Shown here: in pieces, positions 6,901 through 15,696 of the stretch | Layout of the letters: every line of letters starts with the position of its first letter | Position numbering within the stretch: the first letter of the stretch is position 1 | Assembly (NCBI GenBank): GCA_014653715.1 | Contig: JACWEB010000004.1 | Location: forward strand, 1-53,094 | Origin: Pelagibacterales bacterium SAG-MED31 | Lineage (GTDB): Bacteria; Pseudomonadota; Alphaproteobacteria; HIMB59; GCA-002718135 | Length of the DNA stretch: 53,094 nt | Direction of reading: 5' to 3' | The notes under the pieces: model-generated | Told to the model about the DNA's origin: nothing | The model's database searches: none | What the model saw: the letters and a program-made list of their open reading frames with translations, nothing else | Position numbers and translations under genes: made by a program

Positions 6901-8886
6901 ATGACACAGGGAGCAGATATTATAGCAACTATTATTTTAATTGCTTTAGCAATTGCTATAATAGTTTACCTTTTACATTGGTTATACAGAAGATCATCTA
7001 AGGAAGTATCTTTTGTTCGAACAGGAATGTTTGGTGAAAAAGTAATTATCAGTGGTGGTGCTTTTGTTTTACCAATTATTCATAATATTACCCAAGTTGG
7101 AATGCGTACTCTATGTATCATAGTTAAAAGAGGTGGAGATAAGGCTCTAATAACTAGTGATCGTATGAGAGCAGAAATATTAGCAGAATTTTATGTAAGA
7201 GTTGCTCCAGATAAAAAATCTGTTGCTATAGCAGCCCAGACCCTTGGTAATAGAACTCTTGACCCAGAGCACTTAAGAGAATTAGTACAAGGAAGGTTTG
7301 TTGATGCATTAAGTATCGTTGCAGCAACTATGACTATAGATGAGATACAAGAAAATAGAGGTAAGTATGTTAAAGAGGTTACAAATATTGCTGAAGAGTC
7401 AATAGGACATACAGGACTTGAATTGGAGACAGTTTCATTGACTGGACTTGATCAAGCTCCAATAGAAATGTTTAATCCTTCAAATACATTTGACTCACAA
7501 GGTTTAACAAGATTAACAGAACAAATTGAAGCTAGAAGAAAAAAACGTAATGACATTAAACAAGATACTAAAATTCAAATTGAAAATAAGGATTTAGAAA
7601 CAATTCAAAAAGAATTGGAGATTCAAAAAGATAAAGAGTTTGCAAAATACAAGCAAGAAAGAGAAATTTCTAATCAAAAATCTTTAGAAAAAACTGAGAC
7701 AGTTAAAGTTAAAGCTCAAAATGAGATTGATGCTGAAGAAGCAGAAATTAATGCAGCAGAAGAAATTGAAAAAGCTAAAATTTCTCAAGCGCAAGTTATA
7801 GAAGTTGAAAAACGTTTGACTGAAACAAGATTAATAGAAGAGATTGAGAAAAGAAGAAGAGAACAAAATGAACTTGAGCAAAGTGCAGCTCTATCAATTA
7901 GAGAAAAAAATCTTGAAACAGAAATTAAGATTTTAGATCTAGATAAACAAAGTGAATATGCAAGATTAGAAAAACAGAGGTTGGTTGATATTAAAAAGGC
8001 CCAAGAAAGAGCAGAAATTGTTAAAGAGCAATCTGAAAGAAATAGGGATGCTGAAGAAGCCCAAATTATTTCTGAAGAACAAGTTAAAAATGCAAAAATT
8101 AGTCAGCAAAAAAATATTGATTCTTATAGAATTATAGCAGAACGAGAAACAAGATTGTTAGATATTGAAAAAGCAAAAAGAATTAAGCTTGAAGAACACC
8201 AAAAAGAACTTGAAATTATTGATAAATCTAAAACAGTTCTTAAATCAAAAGCTGAGGAAGAAGCAACAAGAGCTAAAGTTCTGGAGGCAGAAGAAAAAGC
8301 TCAATCGGCTAAATTTATAGAAAAAGCAGAAGGAATAAAACAAGTTGAAGTTATATCTGCCGCTTCTAAAGCAGAGCAAGATAGATTTGCCACCTTAGCA
8401 GCTAAGCTAAGATATGAAATTGATGCAGCTGGTAAAAAAGCTCTTAACACAGCAGAAAATCTAAGAAGTGATGCAAGCAGAAGAAGCGCATTAAGATTAA
8501 AATTAGCAGAAAAAATTGAAGACATCATAAGGGAAAGTGTTAAACCAATGGCTAATATAGGTGATATAAAAATTGTTGATGTTAATGGATTACCTGGTTT
8601 TAGCGGAGGTATGTCTGGAGGAGGAAATGGTTCTGGTGACTTAGCTTCATCAGGAGGTTCTGGAAGAGATGGTAATTTAGCAGATAGCGTTGTTAACTCA
8701 GCTCTACGTTATAGAGCTCATCAACCTTTTTTAGACAGTTTATTGAAAGAGATAGGAATGAATCCTGGAGAAATAAGTAATATTAGAAATATTTTAGGTG
8801 ATTATGAAAATCCAAAAAAAGATTTTCATATGAATTTTGATAAAGATCCAACTAAAAACTCTAAACCAAAAAGTTCAAAAACTTAA
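6901..8886 (+). CDS. Flotillin / SPFH-domain membrane scaffold protein (YqiK-like) with duplicated coiled coil
   Basis: A 661-aa protein with an N-terminal membrane helix (residues ~7-29) and an SPFH/flotillin domain (~30-200, with the typical RTG...GEKV...GGAFVLPIIHN pattern). A very long charged coiled coil follows (~205-490), then a Gly/Ser-rich linker and a polar C-terminal region. Flotillins form membrane scaffolds and organise microdomains. The coiled coil contains two tandem 106-residue units starting at I209 and I315 that align without gaps. Markers are IEARRKK/IEKRRRE, KDLET/KNLET, DAEEAEI/DAEEAQI and KAKISQ/NAKISQ. This largely explains why it is longer than E. coli YqiK (about 550 aa from memory). 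It has a strong GGAGG ribosome site and begins 49 nt after the rhodopsin, suggesting co-expression. Confidence 0.9.
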   Translation: MTQGADIIATIILIALAIAIIVYLLHWLYRRSSKEVSFVRTGMFGEKVIISGGAFVLPIIHNITQVGMRTLCIIVKRGGDKALITSDRMRAEILAEFYVRVAPDKKSVAIAAQTLGNRTLDPEHLRELVQGRFVDALSIVAATMTIDEIQENRGKYVKEVTNIAEESIGHTGLELETVSLTGLDQAPIEMFNPSNTFDSQGLTRLTEQIEARRKKRNDIKQDTKIQIENKDLETIQKELEIQKDKEFAKYKQEREISNQKSLEKTETVKVKAQNEIDAEEAEINAAEEIEKAKISQAQVIEVEKRLTETRLIEEIEKRRREQNELEQSAALSIREKNLETEIKILDLDKQSEYARLEKQRLVDIKKAQERAEIVKEQSERNRDAEEAQIISEEQVKNAKISQQKNIDSYRIIAERETRLLDIEKAKRIKLEEHQKELEIIDKSKTVLKSKAEEEATRAKVLEAEEKAQSAKFIEKAEGIKQVEVISAASKAEQDRFATLAAKLRYEIDAAGKKALNTAENLRSDASRRSALRLKLAEKIEDIIRESVKPMANIGDIKIVDVNGLPGFSGGMSGGGNGSGDLASSGGSGRDGNLADSVVNSALRYRAHQPFLDSLLKEIGMNPGEISNIRNILGDYENPKKDFHMNFDKDPTKNSKPKSSKT

Positions 8887-8908
8887 CATTGCGAAAGAAT
8901 AATTTTTT

Positions 8909-9298
8909 ATGAGTGCAGAAATAAATAATTGGTCAAAAAAATTTGAAGATTTAACAAATAGCAATGAGACCATTAATGCTATGGCAAAATACTACACTTG
9001 CTCATTTATGTTTGATATGGAAAAAGTAAAAATTATTATTGAAATGCATGATGGAAAAGTAAAAAAAATAAATACAAATCCAGCACCATTAGATCCGTAT
9101 GATTTTGCACTTCGAGCTTCAGCTAAAACTTGGAAGGAATTTGGCAAACCTATTCCAAAACCAATGTACCATGGGATTTGGTCTGCAAGTTTTCAAAGAG
9201 ATCTAAAAATCGAAGGTAATCATTTAATCCTAATGCAAAATTTAAGAAATTTTACTGTACAGTTTGAACTTCTAAGACAATCTGGGGTACCTGTATAA
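8909..9298 (+). CDS. SCP2-like (sterol-carrier-protein-fold) small protein
   Basis: A 129-aa soluble protein with no signal peptide. Its pattern is N-terminal amphipathic helix, beta-sheet core (FMFDMEKVKIIIEMHDGKV) and C-terminal hydrophobic strand and helix (ILMQNLRNFTVQFELLR). It resembles SCP2 domains, which bind lipids or hydrophobic substrates. Many bacterial SCP2-like proteins sit in catabolic operons with unclear roles. It lies 22 nt after the flotillin and 6 nt before an alpha/beta hydrolase, so it is probably part of the long plus-strand operon. The fold call is by pattern only and should be checked with a profile search. Confidence 0.55.
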   Translation: MSAEINNWSKKFEDLTNSNETINAMAKYYTCSFMFDMEKVKIIIEMHDGKVKKINTNPAPLDPYDFALRASAKTWKEFGKPIPKPMYHGIWSASFQRDLKIEGNHLILMQNLRNFTVQFELLRQSGVPV

Positions 9299-9304
9299 TA
9301 TGAA

Positions 9305-10174
9305 ATGGAGAAAGAAAAAATAATGGTAAAACATCATGATGTCGTAGGTAGATATGTAACAATTGAAGTAGATGATTGTGAATATAAAGTTTTTTATCTT
9401 CAAAATGGAAAAGGAATCCCTCTTATATGTCAGCATACTGCAGGTTGTCATAATCATCAGTGGAGAGATCTTCTTGAAGATGAAGAAATAACCAATAATT
9501 ATAATGTAATTGCATACGATTTACCTAGACATGGAAAATCTGATCCACCTCATAATAAAGAATGGTGGAAAGAGGAATATAAACTTACCGCTGAACATTA
9601 CTGTAACTTTGTTGTAAAATTATGCGATGCTCTAGATTTAGATAATCCTATTTTTATGGGATCTTCCTTTGGTGGAAATGTAGCTTTGCAACTCGCTTTA
9701 CATCACCCAAACAAATTTAGAGCTGTAATACCTGTAGAGGCTGCAGATTATGCACCAGGCTTTTATTTAGATTGGTGGCGTCATCCTCATGCAAATGCAG
9801 CCCAAGTATGTGCAAGTGGCGTTTGGGATTTAATGGCACCACAGTCTCCTGAGATGGATAGATGGTTAACTTGGCATTATTATACACAAGGCTCAGAAGC
9901 ATTTAAAGGTGACTTGCACTTTTATTCAGTTGATCATGATTTAAGAAATGAGCTAGAAAATATTGATGGAAGAAAATGTCCTGTAATAATGCTAACAGGC
10001 ACTTATGATTATCTCACTCCACCAGAAGCGACAGAAAATACAGCAAGACAAATAAAAGGCGGGGTTTATATTGAAATGAATGATATTGGTCATTTTCCAA
10101 TGAGTGAAAATCATGATCTCTTCCGTGTTTACTTATTGGAGGCACTTAAAATTATTGAAGAAAAAACTAGTTAG
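9305..10174 (+). CDS. Alpha/beta-fold hydrolase
   Basis: A 289-aa cytoplasmic serine hydrolase. The nucleophile elbow is GSSFGGN with Ser121. The likely acid is Asp235 (GTYDYLTPPE), and the base is His263 (DIGHFPMSE). An oxyanion-hole-type HTAGCHNHQWR segment lies near residue 44, and the Y-D-L-P-R-H-G-K-S loop is typical of epoxide hydrolase/C-C hydrolase/esterase relatives. The start is ambiguous: an in-frame ATG at 9323 is preceded by GGAG and gives a protein six residues shorter. It sits between the SCP2-like gene and the dimethylformamidase-like genes, so it may cleave an ester, lactone or amide in the same pathway. The substrate is unknown. Confidence 0.85.
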   Translation: MEKEKIMVKHHDVVGRYVTIEVDDCEYKVFYLQNGKGIPLICQHTAGCHNHQWRDLLEDEEITNNYNVIAYDLPRHGKSDPPHNKEWWKEEYKLTAEHYCNFVVKLCDALDLDNPIFMGSSFGGNVALQLALHHPNKFRAVIPVEAADYAPGFYLDWWRHPHANAAQVCASGVWDLMAPQSPEMDRWLTWHYYTQGSEAFKGDLHFYSVDHDLRNELENIDGRKCPVIMLTGTYDYLTPPEATENTARQIKGGVYIEMNDIGHFPMSENHDLFRVYLLEALKIIEEKTS

Positions 10175-10220
10175 TAGGTATGTATAAAATATGCTTATTT
10201 GTAATAAATAGAGGAATGTT

Positions 10221-10628
10221 ATGATAAAAGATAAAACAGGTGTTCAACTTAATTCTGCACATACAGCTACTGATGATTTTATTACAAAAAAATATATTTT
10301 ACCTTTGCTTCAAGATGAAGAAACTCGTAATCGCCTTATAGCAGAGCATAAAGCAACTCCTGTTGGTAGAGCTCCTAATAAAGGTAATCCAGCTGTTGAA
10401 CATTCCAAAGATTTGATAACTGTTCTTGATAAATTAAGAAGGCATCCTATGGCTGGAAAGTATGTTACGATATGTAAAAACCCTTTTGAGGATTATAGAA
10501 TTGGTATTTGTAGTGGTATTAGAGGTGTTCCTGTTGAAATTTTAGAAGACTCTTTTTCCTCAGAAGAAGCATGTGAACATGCAATATTTCTAAAAAGGGT
10601 TTTTGATTTGTTAGAGAAATATTCATAA
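10221..10628 (+). CDS. N,N-dimethylformamidase-like small (alpha) subunit
   Basis: A 135-aa soluble protein immediately before the large subunit, overlapping it by one base (TAATG). Known dimethylformamidases (hydrolysis of DMF to dimethylamine and formate) have a small subunit of about 130 aa encoded just upstream of a large subunit of about 760 aa. This gene fits both size and position. Its C-terminal half (G-K-Y-V-T-I-C-K-N-P..., SSEEACEHA) shares a pattern with the protein encoded just after the large subunit (12985-13356). There is a good AGAGGAA ribosome site. Assignment rests on gene order, length and a remembered family pattern; I cannot confirm by search. Confidence 0.7.
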   Translation: MIKDKTGVQLNSAHTATDDFITKKYILPLLQDEETRNRLIAEHKATPVGRAPNKGNPAVEHSKDLITVLDKLRRHPMAGKYVTICKNPFEDYRIGICSGIRGVPVEILEDSFSSEEACEHAIFLKRVFDLLEKYS

Positions 10629-12985
10629 TGTTAAAAATTACAGGTTATAGTGATAAGTATGCAGTTCATCCAGGAGATAAAGTAGAGTTTTTAATTAATT
10701 CAGAAGATAACGAACCATATGATGTTCAAATTGTAAGATTAATTCATGGAGATACTAATCCAGATGGACCTGGTTATAAAGAAGAGGAAATTGGGGCAAG
10801 TTGTAATGGAAGTTATGAAGGTAGAAACCAAAAGATACATGGTGGCTCTTATTTGATTATTCCTCAAGATGAAAGAATGAACACAGAAAGTTTTACTATT
10901 CAGGCTTATATTTTCCCCACAACACCTAATAAAGGTAGGCAGGGCATTTTAACAAAATGGAATGAGTCTAATTCATCTGGTTACGGATTATTCGTTGATG
11001 ATGAAAGTTGCCTAAGCTTAATGATAGGTGATGGTGAAGGTCAGCAGTTTAAAATTTCTAGTGAAAAAAAATTAATGAGAAAAGTTTGGTATTTAGTTGC
11101 TGCAAGTTATGATGCTGAAACTGGAAAAGTGAAATTATATCAAGAGCCAACTGTTACTCCTACTAATGGAGGATTAGGAATGTCTCTTTTACATCCTGCA
11201 GATGAGACAACTGCTTATATTGAAAGTTCTAACAATGTTAAACCTGGAAAAAATGAGGCGCCATTTTTAATGGCAGCCTCAACTCTGGTAAATTATTCAG
11301 GCAGACATATTTATGGAAAACATTATAAGGAAGCACTTTCCCCCATTGAATTACCAGAACAGGGATTTCTATTTAATGGTAAAATTGATCGACCAAGATT
11401 AAGTAATAAAGCTCTATCAAAAGATGAGATAAAAATATTAGCAAGTGGTTATAGTGGGTGTGACTCAGATTTAAGATCGAAAGCACTTGGAGTTTGGGAT
11501 TTTCATGCAAATATAACTTCAAATATTGCATCAACGCATATACTTGATATGTCCCCTAGTCATCTTAATGGTTTTATAGTTAATTTACCTGTTAGGGCAA
11601 TGACTGGATATAATTGGACAGCTGATGATATTGTGTATCATCATAAGCCTAATGAATACGGAGCAATCCATTTCCATGATGATGATATAGATGATGCTAG
11701 ATGGGAAGTAGACTTTGTATTTGATGTTCCTGATAAAATCAAAAGTGGTATCTATGCTGCTAGGCTAAGAATTAATGGAGAGGATTCTCCAGAAACTGAA
11801 GATTTTGTACCATTTGTAGTAAAACCACCTAAAGGAAAAGCCACTTCCAAGATAGCATTTATTGTTCCTACAAATAGTTATATAGCTTACTCTAATGATA
11901 ATTTAGGAACAAATTCTGTTGTAGCACAATTACTTGCAGGTAAGGTACCTGTGCTATCGGCTTCTGATTTATATTTAAATGAGCATAGAGAATATGGACT
12001 TTCAACATATTCTCAACATTCAGATGGAAGTGGAGTCTGTTATTCATCTAGGCTTAGACCAATTTTAAATATGCGTCCTAAATACAGACATTGGTTATCT
12101 CCTTCACTATGGCAATTAAATGCAGATTTGCATTTGACAGATTGGCTTGAAGAAAAAGGATTTGATTTTGATTGTGTAACTGATGAAGATCTTCATCTTG
12201 AAGGGGTAGAACTACTTAATCGATATCAATGTGTACTCACAGGTTCGCATCCTGAATATAGCTCTGAAAAAATGCTTGCTGCTTATGAAGCTTATCAATT
12301 ACAAGGAGGTAGATGGATTTATTTAGGAGCTGATGGCTTTTATTGGATCAGTGAATATCATCCTGATAATCCAAATATTATTGAAGTTAGAAAGGGTGAA
12401 GCTGGCACAAGAGCTTGGACTGCTAATCCTGGAGAATATAACAATGCCTTTGATGGAAAATTTGGAGGAATGTGGCGTGCAAGAGGAAGAATACCAACTA
12501 AAGTTTGTGGATTAACTTTTACTGCTTATGGATTTGATGTTTCATCTTATTATAAAAGGTCTGATGATAGTTATAGGCCAGAATGTTCTTGGATCTTTGA
12601 GGGTGTTGGGTCTGATGAACGTATTGGTGATTTTGGTCTTGTTGGTGGGGGTGCAGCTGGAGTTGAATTAGACAGATATGATCTAGAATTTGGCACACCT
12701 CATAATGCTTTTCTCTTAGCACAATCAGAAGATCATACTAATTTAATGCTTCAGGTTAATGAGGAAATTCATTTTTCAGTTAGAGGTTATCATGGTGGTG
12801 GTACAGAAAATCCCATGGTTAGAGCTGATATGATCTATTATAAAACACCTAACGATGGTGCATTATTTGCCCCAGGTTCTTTATCATGGTGTGGTAGTTT
12901 ATCTTATAATAATTATGAAAATAATGTTTCTAAAATTTTAGAAAACGCAATTAAAGGTTTTTTAAAAGAAGGTCCTCTTCCATAA
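10628..12985 (+). CDS. N,N-dimethylformamidase-like large (beta) subunit
   Basis: A 785-aa enzyme. The N-terminal part includes a LamG/concanavalin-like region (~85-265, with GILTKWNESNSSGYGLFVDD). The C-terminal part carries the amidohydrolase core. The motif GSHPEY gives His541 and Glu543, and NSYIAYSND gives Tyr421. Tyr461 lies in GLSTYSQHSDGSG. The Paracoccus enzyme was described as having a two-tyrosine, one-carboxylate mononuclear iron site (residues I recall as Tyr399, Tyr440, Glu521, with His519). An offset of 22 places three of those on identical residues here, and Tyr461 is one residue from the fourth. The residue numbers are from memory. The substrate may be DMF or another small N-substituted amide. 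A homologous partial gene lies at the right edge. It is translationally coupled to both flanking small genes. Confidence 0.85.
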   Translation: MLKITGYSDKYAVHPGDKVEFLINSEDNEPYDVQIVRLIHGDTNPDGPGYKEEEIGASCNGSYEGRNQKIHGGSYLIIPQDERMNTESFTIQAYIFPTTPNKGRQGILTKWNESNSSGYGLFVDDESCLSLMIGDGEGQQFKISSEKKLMRKVWYLVAASYDAETGKVKLYQEPTVTPTNGGLGMSLLHPADETTAYIESSNNVKPGKNEAPFLMAASTLVNYSGRHIYGKHYKEALSPIELPEQGFLFNGKIDRPRLSNKALSKDEIKILASGYSGCDSDLRSKALGVWDFHANITSNIASTHILDMSPSHLNGFIVNLPVRAMTGYNWTADDIVYHHKPNEYGAIHFHDDDIDDARWEVDFVFDVPDKIKSGIYAARLRINGEDSPETEDFVPFVVKPPKGKATSKIAFIVPTNSYIAYSNDNLGTNSVVAQLLAGKVPVLSASDLYLNEHREYGLSTYSQHSDGSGVCYSSRLRPILNMRPKYRHWLSPSLWQLNADLHLTDWLEEKGFDFDCVTDEDLHLEGVELLNRYQCVLTGSHPEYSSEKMLAAYEAYQLQGGRWIYLGADGFYWISEYHPDNPNIIEVRKGEAGTRAWTANPGEYNNAFDGKFGGMWRARGRIPTKVCGLTFTAYGFDVSSYYKRSDDSYRPECSWIFEGVGSDERIGDFGLVGGGAAGVELDRYDLEFGTPHNAFLLAQSEDHTNLMLQVNEEIHFSVRGYHGGGTENPMVRADMIYYKTPNDGALFAPGSLSWCGSLSYNNYENNVSKILENAIKGFLKEGPLP

Positions 12986-13356
12986 TGAGTTCTTCATCTT
13001 TCATTAGACCAGAAGGTACAGATGGAAAAGCTATTTTGGGCTCAGATAAAAACACACAATTTAATAAGTTAGAAAAAAATGCATTAAATGATTTAGATTC
13101 TGCTAAGTTGAATGATTTAGCGGAGTGTTTGTTTGTCTTAAATAATAAAAGATATGGACCAATTCCAGGTGCCTATATGGTTATGTGCACTAAACCTGGA
13201 AAAGAATGGTGTGTTGGTCAACTTAATGCAGATAGAGCAAAACCTTTCATTCTTTTTGATGATAAAATATTTTTTTCTCCTGAAGAAGCCCAAAAAGAAG
13301 CAGAAAGAATAAAAAAAGATAAGGGAGAAACAGAACCTCCAAGAAGGTGCACTTAA
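12985..13356 (+). CDS. Second dimethylformamidase small-subunit-like protein
   Basis: A 123-aa soluble protein whose ATG overlaps the large-subunit stop (TAATG). I do not recognise it as a named family, but it shares a clear spaced pattern with the upstream small subunit. In both, DL...vL precedes G-x-Y-x-x-x-C-x-x-P, then a Gly, an Arg and a Pro at similar spacing, then a Phe-Ser-x-Glu-Glu-Ala-x-x-x-Ala segment and a Lys. This suggests a paralogous subunit or an alternative partner of the large subunit. The C-terminus ends in a short Pro/Arg/Cys tail (PPRRCT). The relationship is my own reading by eye and needs a profile alignment. Confidence 0.6.
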   Translation: MSSSSFIRPEGTDGKAILGSDKNTQFNKLEKNALNDLDSAKLNDLAECLFVLNNKRYGPIPGAYMVMCTKPGKEWCVGQLNADRAKPFILFDDKIFFSPEEAQKEAERIKKDKGETEPPRRCT

Positions 13357-13358
13357 AT

Positions 13359-13637
13359 ATGGCTAAGCCAACAGTATTAATAGATAACGAAAAAACAAAA
13401 GTAACAGAATGGTTTTTTGAAGTAGGTGATAGTACGGGAATGCATGTTCATGAACATGATTATGTTGTTGTGCCTATGTTAGATGGAGAATTAAAAATTT
13501 TGGATAAAAACAATAATGAAACTATTTCAAAGCTAACCAAAGGAGGCGCTTACTATAGGGATAAAGGTGTTGAGCACAACGTATTTAATAATAATGAATT
13601 CCCCTATACCTTTATAGAAATAGAAATAATTAAGTAA
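13359..13637 (+). CDS. Small cupin-domain protein
   Basis: A 92-aa single-domain cupin. I place the start at the ATG at 13359 rather than the track's GTG at 13347, which lies inside the previous gene; AAGAAGG upstream can serve as ribosome site. Cupin motif 1 is visible as HVHEHDYVVVPMLDGEL and motif 2 as VEHNVFNNN, giving metal-ligand-type His residues. Stand-alone cupins of this size can be isomerases, dioxygenase-like enzymes or binding proteins. It is packed between the second small subunit and a symporter with gaps of 2 and 4 nt, so it belongs to the same operon. Its reaction is unknown. Confidence 0.75.
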   Translation: MAKPTVLIDNEKTKVTEWFFEVGDSTGMHVHEHDYVVVPMLDGELKILDKNNNETISKLTKGGAYYRDKGVEHNVFNNNEFPYTFIEIEIIK

Positions 13638-13641
13638 TTTA

Positions 13642-15693
13642 ATGTCTGATAAAATCTTATGGTTTTTTATTTTTTTAATTCTTTATGTTTCCTTTTGTGT
13701 TTTTTGGGCAATAAGAGGATCAAAAACATCTATTAATGAACAAGCATATTATCTGGCAAACAAAAGTATTTCTTCTTGGGTTTTCTTTTTTTCTGCAACA
13801 GTTGCAACATTTGGTGGCTTAATATTTTTTTTTCAAATAAACACTATTTATATTGATGGATTTCAATACGTAGGTACATCTTTTGTAGCAATTACCATAC
13901 CACTTGCAAGTATACTCTTTTTTAAAAGACAATGGATGTTAAGCAGAAAGTTTGGATATATTACACCTGGTGAATTATATTATGACTATTATAAAAGTGA
14001 CACTATAAGAATTATTACAGTCCTCGTTACATTTTTTATTAGTGTACCCCTACTGGCAACTTTATTTGGAGCAACTGGTTTCCTAGTTAATATGATTTCT
14101 AATGGAGCAATAACTCGTGAATTAGGTATGTGGGTAATCTCTTCCGTAGTTTTATTGTATGTAGTAATGGGTGGTTTTAAAGCTACAGTTAGCATTGGTG
14201 TTCTGCAATCGTGGTTATTTATGGCAACATTTGTAATTATAGGTTTTATTACTTTTATTTTTATTGGAAGTTTTGATACATTTAGTCTTTCTTTATCTAA
14301 TATTGCATCTTCTAATTTAAATTCTCTAGGGAGCACAAGAGGTTATGGTGGAGGAGATTACAACAGCTTTTTTGCTGTTCCAGGAGTTATACAGTGGGTT
14401 GGAGGCCTCGGCAAAGAACCTTCAGTTGGTGGTCCATGGACAGCAATGATGATTTTAACATTCTGTTTATCATTTATGGGAATAATTTTGTCCCCAATCT
14501 TTTCAATGTGGAGCTTCTCCACAAAACATACAAAGGTATTTTCTTATTACCAAATTTGGGGAAGCGCAGCAGCCATTGGATTTTTATTATTTATTTTTGC
14601 TACCATCATAGGTGTTGGTGCAAATTTATTAGGAGCAAATGCAGATATTAATACTAATTCTTTATCCTTGAGTAATGTACTTCCAGAAATATCTAAGTCA
14701 GAGAGTTCAACGTTAATTTTTTACATTGTAAGTATTATGGATGATCATGCTATTTGGATTACAGGTTTTCTTTTTATAGGTTTAATAGCCGCCATTCAAT
14801 CAACAGCTGCAGCATTTTTATTTAGCTCAGGTAGTATAATTACGAGAGATTTATATAAAATTTACATTGATAAAGATATGCAATGGAATAAAGAAATAAT
14901 GGTTGCAAGATTAATTATACTTTTTGTTTTTCTTTCAGCTTTATATTTGGCAACTTTTGCAAAACCTGCAATGATATTATTTAGTGGTATAGCTATCCCG
15001 CTTGCTTTTCAGTTTATTACTATTTTACTTGGTGTTCTTTGGTTTTCTTGGATCACAAGAGGGGCAGCAACAATGGGTATTATTATAGGGTTTATAATTG
15101 TAATTTTAACTGAAACAATTGGTCAACAAATTACAGGCAATAGATTGCCATGGGGAAGATGGCCTCTGACTATACATTCAGGTATTTGGGGTTTAATATT
15201 TAATTTATTAGTTTGTTTTTCAATTTCAATTTTTTCATTTTTTTCAAAAAATGATATTTATAAATTACATAGAGAAAAATATCATAATTTTTACAGAGAA
15301 CATTCTGGACTTCATCCAAGTAGACGAAGAATAAGATCTTTTGCCTATGTTATAGCTTTGATATGGTTCTTTGCAATTGGGCCAGGTCTTGTAGTTGGAA
15401 ATGATATCTTTGGTATCCCAAATGAAGGTTATGATACATGGTATATGAAAATTCCATCAATATGGGGATATCAATTAATTTGCTGGATTATAGGAATTGG
15501 TTTGCTATGGTTTTTAGCTAACAAAATGGATCATTCAACTTTACCAACAAAACCTATTCAACCTGGTGATTTGTTTGAAGACGTAGAAGATAATATTAAC
15601 TACACAGAAAATGTAGGTTCTAGCTATGGATGGATTTTAATATTAATCGGATTAGCAATTTTATCTATTGTATTTTATATCTACGTTGTTTGA
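13642..15693 (+). CDS. Sodium:solute symporter family transporter
   Basis: A 683-aa inner-membrane protein of the SSS (SLC5-like) family. Its N-terminus is typical: first helix, then a YYLANKSISSWVFFFSATVATFGG segment. The TPGELYYDYYKS loop and following helix (V-V-L-L-Y-V-V-M-G-G-F-K-A-T) also match the core. It is longer than the ~500-aa standard. Extra length comes from a loop around residues 225-275 and from several C-terminal helices separated by a basic loop (REHSGLHPSRRRIRS). It probably imports the substrate of the neighbouring hydrolase and dehydrogenase genes using the sodium gradient. The solute is not readable from sequence. Confidence 0.85.
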   Translation: MSDKILWFFIFLILYVSFCVFWAIRGSKTSINEQAYYLANKSISSWVFFFSATVATFGGLIFFFQINTIYIDGFQYVGTSFVAITIPLASILFFKRQWMLSRKFGYITPGELYYDYYKSDTIRIITVLVTFFISVPLLATLFGATGFLVNMISNGAITRELGMWVISSVVLLYVVMGGFKATVSIGVLQSWLFMATFVIIGFITFIFIGSFDTFSLSLSNIASSNLNSLGSTRGYGGGDYNSFFAVPGVIQWVGGLGKEPSVGGPWTAMMILTFCLSFMGIILSPIFSMWSFSTKHTKVFSYYQIWGSAAAIGFLLFIFATIIGVGANLLGANADINTNSLSLSNVLPEISKSESSTLIFYIVSIMDDHAIWITGFLFIGLIAAIQSTAAAFLFSSGSIITRDLYKIYIDKDMQWNKEIMVARLIILFVFLSALYLATFAKPAMILFSGIAIPLAFQFITILLGVLWFSWITRGAATMGIIIGFIIVILTETIGQQITGNRLPWGRWPLTIHSGIWGLIFNLLVCFSISIFSFFSKNDIYKLHREKYHNFYREHSGLHPSRRRIRSFAYVIALIWFFAIGPGLVVGNDIFGIPNEGYDTWYMKIPSIWGYQLICWIIGIGLLWFLANKMDHSTLPTKPIQPGDLFEDVEDNINYTENVGSSYGWILILIGLAILSIVFYIYVV

Positions 15694-15696
15694 TAG

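Noticed and set aside
12333-12722. Small ORFs within the dimethylformamidase-like large subunit
   Set aside because: They overlap a conserved catalytic region in another frame.
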